A DNA stretch of 64,000 bases from Tethya wilhelma (lineage: Eukaryota > Porifera > Demospongiae > Tethyida > Tethyidae), in the NCBI GenBank assembly GCA_964030475.1, contig CAXIPT010000007.1:1151745-1215744 (forward strand), read 5' to 3'. The notes under the pieces are model-generated. The model ran no database searches and had not been told where the DNA came from. It was given only the letters and a program-made list of their open reading frames with translations. Positions 48,140 to 58,108 of the stretch are shown here, piece after piece. A program made the position numbers and the translations under genes. The number at the start of each line of letters is the position of its first letter. The first letter of the stretch is position 1.

Positions 48140-50830
48140 TCACCGATATGTGATGAGATAAGATGCATATGATTTATCGTGGTCATACACCACATAGATC
48201 TGTGATCCTCCCGTATCACTGGTAACAGTATCGTAACACCTCCCAGAGGAGAAGACACCAAGAGGTGGAGGTTTGATCAAATCTCTTTGTGGCTCTTCAT
48301 ATCTGTAACTCCTCCCAGTTAGCACACGCACCAGTAGCATCTGTTTGTCTCCATTCTTGCACTGATAGCTGTACCTGTCGCTGTAGCTGGCATTGACGGC
48401 GAAATAGGCCCCTCTCCCCCAGAGGTTTCGGTCTTCACTGCTGTGTCGGAAATCGATTCCTTTGTCCGATGTGACCACAGCGAGGGGATCGCTAGAACGT
48501 GTTCCGTGGAACAGACCCTTCTCATTTATCTCACCCTTGTTCCTCTCTGACATGAGGCTACGTTCAAGAGCGTATTTTGTCCAGAGTTGTCGATTCTGAA
48601 TTCGTTGTAGTCGCTTGATTTTCACATTTGGCATTGTCTTCAACATTTCATCATGGACTTGCTTCCATTCCAGGCTCTCTGTGGAGATATCTTTGAGTTC
48701 GGGGTCAAAGCTTTGCTCTTCCCATTCTTTAGGAATCTCATACATTGGCTGTGGATTTTGCGGCAATGGTGCCTGTGTTTGTGCCTGGGTCATGTTGCTT
48801 AAAATACGGCTCTTTAGGTCGAGAGATGCCTTTACCAGCTCAAGTCTAACCTGCTCACCATATCCTCTTGCAGTTGTGCTCTCAAATTTAATGACTGGCT
48901 TGGAGCCGAACTCAATGGGTCTTAAAGCAATACAATACCGTCTTGCATAGTTTAGCATTACACAGAGAAAGTCAAGTGTCTTTTCATTTCCTACGTCCAC
49001 TGGCAGCTCACAATTGTATTCTTTAGTGACACTCTGTAACAACCGACATATTTCTTCATTAGCTTTGACAATACAATCTTTTGCCCCTCTCAGGAGTAAG
49101 TTTATTGCATATTCTGGAGCACAAGTCCCACTGTCTTTTGGAGTAAGTGAAGGAGCTCTAACAAGAGGAAATCTGTCACCAGTTTGAAGATTAATCTGAG
49201 ACATTTGCTCTCTTTCAAAAAAGTTAAAGGTATGAAACGCCCTATTGTATTGTAGGACTGTGGGTGAACAACCATGACGAAATGCATTCTCTATCAGTTC
49301 TGAATCCTTGGAGTTGTGAGGTATAGCCAAGGCCCCAGGGCCACCCAGTGAATATGACCACACTGGAGGCTGTTCTGAATGTAGATGAACATCAGGAATC
49401 GTTAGATTTTCTAGGTCACAAGTTGGAAGTAGTGAATTCTCGTATTTCTCGTTATAGGACTTAGCAAAATCATTTAAAGCCACAAAACCTTGCTCATTTG
49501 AAGATGTTGAAATGGTGATTTGGACACAGTTTTCATCGGAAATGCTTTTCAACTGTCCAAGTGCCTCAGGTATTGCTAAGAATGGAATGTGCATACAGTG
49601 TTGTGGTACATTTCCACTAACAATTTGTTGTTGGACTGTTTGAATCAGCCCCGTTATTTTGGGTTCACACTTTTCAATATCGATTCTAAATCCTGACAGC
49701 TTTATCGAACTTCCCTCAACACTGTACGTGACACCATTTGTGTCTGCTAACCTTTTTAGTTCGGCTACAACTTGTGGATGCTTGACAAATAGCTGACATA
49801 CCACCTCATCAGAAAGAAGAATGTCTTTTGAGCAATGTTCCTTGAAGTCTTTTTGTGGAGGTGCAGTAGCTGTACTAGCTATGCTGGAAGGAACAGATGG
49901 GATATTTTTTTCTAGCTTTAAGTTTGAAAGAAAAGGATTGTCTCCAGATTGAGACAAAGATTGTGAAGCTTGTGAGCTTGTTTGCTTGGTTTTTCCACTG
50001 TCCAGTAACCTTTTGGGTGATTTCTTCCAATAAGGATGGTGTCGTTTTGATCCCTCTTCCTTTTGCTTTAGAGTCGATGATATCTTGAGAGATGTTTGGC
50101 CACCGAAAGAAAGCGATTTCTGTGCTTGTCTTACTGGTGGTGTTGGTGACACTCTTTGGCTACTTTTCCTGGCAGTGGTTGATCTATAAGACTGAATGGA
50201 CAAATTGTGTGAGTGCCTTGTCATCCTTCTACTCGGAGAGTGTGAGGGGAAAGATTCACTCAACTTTGGCTCTGATTTGCTCGATGGTGTACTGAGTGAG
50301 AGATCTTTAGGAGGGCTGAAAGAAAAGGATGCCAAAGCAGTAGACTGAGAGGTTTTATCATCATCATCGTCAGGATCAGAACTGGCAACAGGTGGTGGTG
50401 GTGGCTCAGGAAGTGATTTGTCAAGATTGAGACAGAAAGTGGTGCTTGTTTTGGCAGTTGATTCATCGGTCTTTATTTTAATTCCATCTTCAGGGGGACT
50501 CTGAAATATCGATTGTTTTCGTTCACCGAACTTCAACTGACCAAGAGTTGGTGTGGGAGATACCTGTCTAGTTTGAGGTGTAGTGGATGAACTAATCTTT
50601 TCTTTATCTTCAACAAGTTCTACTCTCATTGTTGAACCATTGATCCCTGTCCCATCCAGTTCCCTCACAGCTGACTCAGCTTCTTCAAGAGAAGAAAATT
50701 GTGCTACTGCTGACTTACTCCCACTTGCTGTGGTGAGCTCCATCTTTAGGACTGTTCCACACTGAGAGAGGGTGCTCCTGAGCCACTCTGAGGAGAGGGA
50801 CTTGGCAATGTGAGTCACTTTGACTGACAT
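48140..50830 (-). CDS. RRM-PARP mono-ADP-ribosyltransferase, intronless (PARP10/14-like)
   Basis: One uninterrupted frame of 896 residues. Residues 1-75 form an RRM (MSVKVTHIAKSLSSEWLRST start, then AVAQFSSLEEAESAVREL). Residues 85-330 are Ser/Pro/Gln-rich and probably disordered. About 330-600 contain KH-like segments (VVAELKRLADTNGVTYSV). The C-terminal PARP catalytic domain (about 715-896) shows FHGTRSSDP (His 775), GRGAYFAVNASYSDRY (Tyr 809) and SQIYVVYD, where Ile 878 stands at the catalytic Glu position. H-Y-I predicts mono- and not poly-ADP-ribosylation, as in PARP10. RRM plus KH plus PARP fits the PARP10/14 branch, which acts in stress and innate responses; macro domains are not seen. 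It has no introns, although all non-TRIM neighbours are split. Confidence 0.88.
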   Translation of the reverse strand: MSVKVTHIAKSLSSEWLRSTLSQCGTVLKMELTTASGSKSAVAQFSSLEEAESAVRELDGTGINGSTMRVELVEDKEKISSSTTPQTRQVSPTPTLGQLKFGERKQSIFQSPPEDGIKIKTDESTAKTSTTFCLNLDKSLPEPPPPPVASSDPDDDDDKTSQSTALASFSFSPPKDLSLSTPSSKSEPKLSESFPSHSPSRRMTRHSHNLSIQSYRSTTARKSSQRVSPTPPVRQAQKSLSFGGQTSLKISSTLKQKEEGSKRHHPYWKKSPKRLLDSGKTKQTSSQASQSLSQSGDNPFLSNLKLEKNIPSVPSSIASTATAPPQKDFKEHCSKDILLSDEVVCQLFVKHPQVVAELKRLADTNGVTYSVEGSSIKLSGFRIDIEKCEPKITGLIQTVQQQIVSGNVPQHCMHIPFLAIPEALGQLKSISDENCVQITISTSSNEQGFVALNDFAKSYNEKYENSLLPTCDLENLTIPDVHLHSEQPPVWSYSLGGPGALAIPHNSKDSELIENAFRHGCSPTVLQYNRAFHTFNFFEREQMSQINLQTGDRFPLVRAPSLTPKDSGTCAPEYAINLLLRGAKDCIVKANEEICRLLQSVTKEYNCELPVDVGNEKTLDFLCVMLNYARRYCIALRPIEFGSKPVIKFESTTARGYGEQVRLELVKASLDLKSRILSNMTQAQTQAPLPQNPQPMYEIPKEWEEQSFDPELKDISTESLEWKQVHDEMLKTMPNVKIKRLQRIQNRQLWTKYALERSLMSERNKGEINEKGLFHGTRSSDPLAVVTSDKGIDFRHSSEDRNLWGRGAYFAVNASYSDRYSYQCKNGDKQMLLVRVLTGRSYRYEEPQRDLIKPPPLGVFSSGRCYDTVTSDTGGSQIYVVYDHDKSYASYLITYR

Positions 50831-51132
50831 TTTCAGGGGGCGTGGTCACATTGTAATATTATATTATTGCGAATGTAAAATACGCGCATTGCATAGCATT
50901 ATGAATGCTAGGTATCTATCTAGGTATTACTTGTCATGATCATAAATAACATAATATACAAATGATCCATTCACTGTATCGTACATAATCATGTGATCAG
51001 AGTCTTGATGTATTGGAATAAACAAGAGTACTGTACGATAAATGATTATTGTCCAGGTTAGTGTGACTAATTTTGTGCTGATGCTGCACAACTGGCTGCT
51101 GTTGTGAGTTGTGTTGTTTGTGTCTCACAAAG

Positions 51133-51266
51133 AGACACTGTAGGCCTTCTGGTCCTCATCACTGGAGCTATTGGTGTAATCCTACTATCATGTGTGCCAT
51201 CCTACAAGAAGCATGCATACTACACACCAGCATGCAGGATGAAACACTTTCTGAGGCTAACAGAGG
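51133..51266 (+). other. exon-like segment with a membrane helix
   Basis: After an AAAG acceptor-like end it reads DTVGLLVLITGAIGVILLSC then VPSYKKHAYYTPACRMKHF and ends at GAG|GTACAC. A second piece after TTTTCCAG at 51658 reads CSEQLSKRRLTEGL and then stops, in a compatible phase. This could be the last two exons of a small membrane protein or a gene relic. No family recognised. Confidence 0.3.
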
Positions 51267-51751
51267 TACACAGTCCATGAATCCTCTGAGCCCTCTAGAT
51301 TGGGAGACCAAAGGAACTTCTCTAATCTCTGCAACTGTGAGTGTCTTTGTGCAGACAGATTTGGCTCTTGGGATTGTGGCCCTGCTGCACAAACAAGTTA
51401 CTGTCTTTCTATCAAGAATGTACATGCTAAATTTTACAGGCATGCATGTCAGCATCATTCATTAACCTTTTTTATAACTATCCATCATGGTGACGACTTT
51501 GGTCACTAGGTGGTAATAAAATTGCATCTTCTTTGCTTGCTCCTAGTTAGTACATCAGTTACCAAAGATATAATGTAAAGTAAGATAAGGTGGAGCAATT
51601 CTTAGATCATTTCCTATAATGGTGTCTTGCAACTCTTCTGCAGATCCTCATCTTTTCCAGTGCTCAGAACAGCTCTCCAAAAGACGACTCACTGAAGGTT
51701 TATAGATCAGGAAATGGTACATGGTCCACACATTTGTAGGTTGATTGCACG

Positions 51752-51762
51752 GCGCATGCGCA
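51752..51762. promoter_or_regulatory. NRF1-like palindrome
   Basis: GCGCATGCGCA upstream of the Kelch-ROCO start, at a distance similar to those seen for MKS1 and the adaptor gene. Confidence 0.55.
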
Positions 51763-51959
51763 ATGAGCCACAACTACGTGGGTGGGGCTCAATATAATCA
51801 GGCGCGCGCGGTAAGAGAACAGTTGGAAGAAAGCAGCAGTCGTGCATTTTCTTTTTTGTTTGTTTTTTTGTGGCGTGATAGCTGAAGTCTGTCAGTTGAG
51901 CCTTTCACAAGTGTTTGCTGAAATTATGCAGTCTGTTGAAAGTTTGTTTGTAGTATACT

Positions 51960-54900
51960 ATGGATTATATAAAAGAACAGTTGGATGTTACTGAGGTAGG
52001 TTGTCACGAGTGTGTCATTACTGTTTCTCTTTCAGTTTGTATATGTAAAAATAAAAAGAGAATTCACTGTTAAAAACGCAGCTTTAATAGCTGTAAATTT
52101 ACCTATGAAAATATCCAAATTCTTTCCTTTTGCAAAAAAACTATAAATTTGTTGCAGGCAGCTGTTATGTTGTTTGTGTGTAGAAAATAACAAATGGCGC
52201 TATTTGGCATAAGCTCAGCTTCTAAAAATGAACACTGAGCTAGTTGCAAGTAAAAAAAACAACATTTTATCACCATGGCAACCATTATTGTAGTGGAGGA
52301 CTTTCAGGAAAATAGTTTGTGTGTGGCTAGTGTTGAACCTGTGCTTGTTCTCTTTGTCCCAGGTGGCCATCACTCACCCCCTCGTCTCCATGGACTGGGA
52401 GGAGCTACCCCAGTTGCCATGGAGTATGGTCGTTGCCAAGTCAGTATGGTACAACGAACATCTCTACGTCGGAGGGTACGTGGGGGGTTCTCACGTACCC
52501 TCAGAGGAGGAGGAGGCCACATTGTTGTACCTTGACACTGTAGGGGGTCAATGGAGAAGAATAAAGACACCAACAAGATACTACGGACTAGCTATCTACA
52601 ATGGCCACCTGCTGTTAGTCGGAGGTACTGAGCATCCTAGAGGCGGACTTACCAACAAAGTATGGGAGCTGCTGAACCACGAAGAAGATGACAGAAAGAA
52701 ATTTAAAGTAGACACTATTCCTCCGATGCCTACAGCAAGAGAAGGAGCCTCCGCTGTTGGACACAAAGATATCCTCCTTGTTGCTGGTGCCTATAGTAAC
52801 AATGGCCACCATCTTGACATTGTAGAACTTTACAGCTCCCAGCAGGGACAATGGCTGTCCACAACACCCCTCCCTCGGCCATGTGGTTTTATGTCATCTA
52901 CAACTGTGGGCAGCCGTCTCTTCTTGGCAGGTGGCCAGGGACAAGACATAGCCATGTACAGCTGCAACATGGATGACATCATGGCGTCTCCTTCAACCCT
53001 CCACTGGACAGAGACAGCCATCCCACTAGAGGCCACATCGCTAACGACACACCAAGGAGTCCTCCTAGCAATAGGAGGACGGACAGGTTCATCTACCAGC
53101 TCCACCATGATGGCCTACTGCTACAACAGCCAACAATGGCACCCCTTCTATGGCCTCCCTATACCCCTCTACTGGACCTCCACTGCCACTACATCCACAG
53201 GAGATGTAGTGGCCATCGGAGGGTGGACCACCCACGGCGTCGGCTGGGACTGGTCTTCAAGAGCATTCAAACTTCATCTAAACAGTAAGTGCTACATTTT
53301 ACATCTCTAACCACACGTTTCTGACCCCCTGTCTAGCTACACTCACCATGCACATTCCCTAACAGTTTTAAACACTTCCTAAAAGTAAGGCCTACATTTT
53401 GCATCTCTTACCAGACCTCTCTGACCTCCATGTTGGCTGCTATGGCCTCACATACCTCCTTCTTTGTCTTTTGTCAGCCATTTTGTACACAAAATTTCTA
53501 ATTTCCTCTCTAACAACTTTTAAAGACACTATGCCCATTTCTTTCTAGCTTAAACTTGTTGTAAAAATTAAGAGCAATATTTTGCATCTCTAAAGAGACG
53601 TCTCTGACGTCCATGCTAGCTGTAAATGACCGTTTTGTCTCTTTGCAGCTTCTTTGCCAACCATTTTTAATGATATGCACGTTGGTAATGAGATGCAAAT
53701 CTGTGGTCATGTTAAACTACGCGATGTTAATTTGTGCGTGTCCTTTACTACAGGAGCTATTGGAGGGGTTGTAAAATGCGTTTTTGTTAATTTTATCCTT
53801 GTTATTTTCCAGATGAAGCTGCTCTTGGGTTCTCCAACATCATCCTCAAAGCTGTTCAGAGTGGTCTCCTAGCTTCAGTAGAAAGGGCCCTGACACTAGT
53901 GAAGGAGCACTCCCACTCCTCCCAGCCAGACGATGGTAGTCCACTAGTGGACTTCTTGGCTCACAGTTCTTCTCACAATGTAAGATTGTCTGTTTGTTGG
54001 TACATTAAATTACTAATGTATTATCTCCATTGAAGGTATCATCCATTGAGCACTCATGTTCTCCCCTGATGATTGCCACAGCTAATGGAGACACTAAGAT
54101 GGTGGATGTTCTACTGAAGAATGGTGCCTCCCCTTCCTACAAGAACAAGGTTTAGTAAAAGGTGTAGTGATTGTTATAATGGTTGTAACTGTGTTTGTGT
54201 ATACACCTCCAGGATAGTGTGACTGCTGTTCATGTTGCCTGTAGCAAAGATAACCTCAAACTCGTCCAACGACTGGTGAGCAAACCAACAGAGGAAGCAA
54301 CAAATCTGTTGGAAATGACAGACAAGGTATGCTGTTTCTTTGCAAGATATTGTGTACTCTAGTGGGATGGCTGTCTCTGTCCAGTGGAGGGTTGAAGGAG
54401 ACGCCATGTGGTGACATGTCATCTACAACTGTGAGCAGCCGTCTCTTTTTGGCAGGTGGCGATAGACAAGACACAGCCATGTACAGCTGCAACATGGATG
54501 ACATCATGGCGTCTCCTTCAACCCTCCACTGGACAGAGACAGCCATCCCACTAGAGTACACATCGCTAACGACACACCAAGGAGTCCTCCTAGCAATAGG
54601 AGGACTGACAGTTTCATCTACCAGCTCCACCATGATGGCCTACTGCTACAACAGCCAACAATGGCACCCCTTCTATGACCTCCCTACACCCCTCTGCTGG
54701 ACCTCCACTGCCACTACATCCACAGGAGATGTAGTGGCCATCGGAGGGAGGACCTCCCACGTCGGCGGCGTGGTCTGGGTCTGGTCTTCAAGAGCATTCA
54801 AACTTCATCTAAACAGTAAGTGCTACATTTTACATCTCTAACCACACGTTTCTGACCCCCTGTCTAGCTACACTCACCATGCACATTCCCTAACAGCTTT

Positions 54901-55899
54901 AAACACTTCCTAAAAGTAAGGCCAACATTTTGCATCTCTTACCAGACCTCTCTGACCTCCATGTTGGCTGCTATGGCCTCACATACCTCCTTCTTTGTCT
55001 TTTGTCAGCCATTTTGTACACAAATTTCTAAACTCCTCTCTAGCAACCTTTATAGTCTCTATGCACATTCCTTTCTAAATTAAACTTATTGTACAAATTA
55101 AGAGCAATATTTTGCATCTCTAAAGAGACGTCTCTGACGTCCATGCTAGCTGTAAATGACCGTTTTGTCTCTTTGCAGCTTCTTTGCCAACCATTTTTAA
55201 TGATATGCACGTTGGTAATGAGATGCACATCTGTGGTCATGTTAAACTACGCGATGTTAATTTGTGCGTGTCCTTTACTACGGGAGCTATTGGAGGGGTT
55301 GTAAAGTGCGTTTTTGTTTATTTTAACGTTGTTGTTTTCCAGATGAAGCTGCTCTTGGGCTCTCCAACATTATCCTCAAAGCTGTTCAGAGTGGTCTCCT
55401 TGCTTCAGTTGAAAGAGCTCTGACACTAGTGAAGGAGCACTCCCACTCCTCCCAGCCAGACGATGGCAGTCCACTAGTGGACTTCTTGGGTCACAGTTCT
55501 TCTCCAAATGTAAGTTTGTCTGTTTGTTGGTACATTAAATTACTAATGTATTATCTCCATTGAAGGTCTCATCCATTGAGCACTCATGTTCTCCCCTGAT
55601 GATTGCCACTGCTAATGGAGACATTAAGATGGTGGATGTTCTACTGAAGAATGGTGCCTCCCCTTCCTACAAGAACAAGGTTTAGTAAAAGATGTAGTGA
55701 TTGTTGAATTGGTTGTTACTACCCGTATACACCTCCAGGATGGTGTGACTGCTGTTCATGTTGCCTGTAGCAAAGATAACCTCAAACTCGTCCAACGACT
55801 GGTGAGCAAACCAACACAGGAAGCAACAAATCTGTTGGAAATGACAGACAAGGTATGCTGTTCCTTTGCAAGATATACACACACACACACACATGCATG

Positions 55900-55930
<31 letters not shown>

Positions 55931-58023
55931 ACACACACACACACACACACACACATTACAGGAAGGAAGAACAGTTCTCCATTATGCCTGTGATTCTTTT
56001 TCTAAAAGTGAAACTCTGAAATGGCTGTTGGAGAAAACACTATGTGCAAAGTTCTTGAACAAGAAATGCAATGTGATTACTTTTTTCTTTGATTTGTGCA
56101 AAAAAATGTCTTATGAATTTTTCATCTTCAAAATCAAATCAACTACTTACTGGGGGTTGTTCTCTATACTCTCTCTAACTCTCAGACCGGCCTCACTCCT
56201 CTGTTAACAGCCTGTAGCAATGGAAATGTGGCAGCTGTGGAAGCACTTGTTACTCAGGACCAGCTTGACACAGCTGTATGTGATGAGAATGGCCAGGGTG
56301 CTCTACATCTGGCAGCCAAGAATGACTCTTCATCTCTTGTTGAGCTGCTCCTTGAAAAAGGATCTCCAAGTGAAGCACAAGACTCCGAGGTATGCAGATC
56401 AATCATAGCTCTATAGATCTTCTATGATGATAGTTATAGCTCATAATTATGGTTATCATTCACAGGGAAACACAGCTCTACATGTTGCTTACAAGAAATC
56501 CAGCAGTTCTGTCATCACTGTTCTAATTGACGTGGACAATGGAAGAATAGAACAGATCACAAACAAGGTATATTAATTTTATTTACACCACATACAAAGT
56601 CTAGTTGTTATAGGAACAGTTCGGAATATATGTCAATGATCAACTTCTTGGCACAACAACCAATCAGAAGTTGTTTGTTTGTTTGTTTGTTTACAGAGTG
56701 GACAGCTTCCTGCTGACATTGAGCCAGATGACAGTGAGTTAAGTTAGATGTTGTGTCACTATAGCCTCATTCCCAGGCCAGCTCCACAGTATTAAAAAGT
56801 TGCATGATCAAACTGTAAGCTATAGTGATACTCTTCTCTTGTGCTGCTTAGTTACAACTTCTGGTTGATGTAGACTCACTTGTGGAGGGAGGGAGCCTAG
56901 GAATGAGGCTTTGCACAACTAATGTATTGTATCATGTGTGTGTGTTTGTGTTTCACGGTATAATATTATACATGCAGTACATGTGAGTATGTGCATGATT
57001 TTTGTGTATGTGTATGTGTGTGTGTGCAGTGGCGGATCTAGGAAATTGAATAGGGGGGTTCTAATCAATGCGCGCGGAGCGCGCGAAAAATTTTACGTAG
57101 CCACGCCCACTTCCGGTCCCAACAGCCCCGCCCCTTTAGCGCTCGTGCAGCTAAAATTTTGCCAAAAAAGCCTGAATGGAAGAAAAAAACGGCAAGAAAG
57201 AGACAGAAACTCTATATTTTTCACAAAAGACTAATATTCAGCATGATTTTGAGTTGCTTTTAGTAGTTTTAAGTTGAAAGGAGGGTTCCAGCTTGGCCTT
57301 TTCCAATCTGCACAGTTAATTATAATGCGAGGTCTCAGCTGAAAGGGGGGTTCCGTGGAACCCTGTGAACCACCCCTGGATCCGCCACTGGTGTGTACGT
57401 ATTTGTGTGTGTGTGTGTGTGAGTGTGCATTTGTGTGTGTGTGTGCGTGTGCATTTGTGTGTGTGTGTGTGTGAGTGTGTGTGTGTAGTATTTCTCCCAA
57501 CCAATTGTAGAGGGTGGTATCAATCCTAACAATACACTAGTATGATTTCGTCTGAGTTGTACTATTGTTAATATCACGAGATTGTCAGTGTTTCATGTTT
57601 TACCCACCTACCTATTGTGTGTAGCTGTTTGTGTTTGTTGTGTGCCACTATTATGAGGCTGCCACATGTATCTGTTCCAAATGAGACTTACAAACACCCT
57701 CCTGCACCCTGAGCAAGGTTATGTATGCACCCATAATAGGTTACTATAATTCTAATTATGTAATTATCCAAATTTTAGGAAATGGTAGCCAATTAAAAAG
57801 CCCAACAGCACTTTCTTTTTCTTTTTTTTTCCCCGTGATGTAGCGTGTGTGTGTGCGTGTGCATATGCACGAGTGTATGTGTATGTGTGTGTTTGTGTGT
57901 GTGCATGTGCAAATTTTAAGAAGCAATTAAGAAGCCCAGCAGCATCTTAATTCTTTCTTTTTTTCTTTCCTTTGTTTCACAATGTAATGTGTGCATGTGC
58001 GTATACATATGCATGAGTGTATG

Positions 58024-58069
<46 letters not shown>

Positions 58070-58074
58070 TTGTG

Positions 58075-58108
<34 letters not shown>

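Larger units (their letters stand above)
50831..51959. promoter_or_regulatory. divergent upstream region PARP / Kelch-ROCO
   Basis: Between two divergent start codons. It contains GCGCATGCGCA at 51752-51762 (198 bp before the ROCO start) and a looser ACGCGCATTGCAT near 50882 (about 50 bp before the PARP start). The middle holds an exon-like segment at 51133-51266. Confidence 0.5.

Noticed and set aside
54329..54841. Second Kelch gene
   Set aside because: It is a partial duplicate of exon 52363-53284 without the first blades and without an in-phase acceptor. It was treated as part of the tandem duplication.
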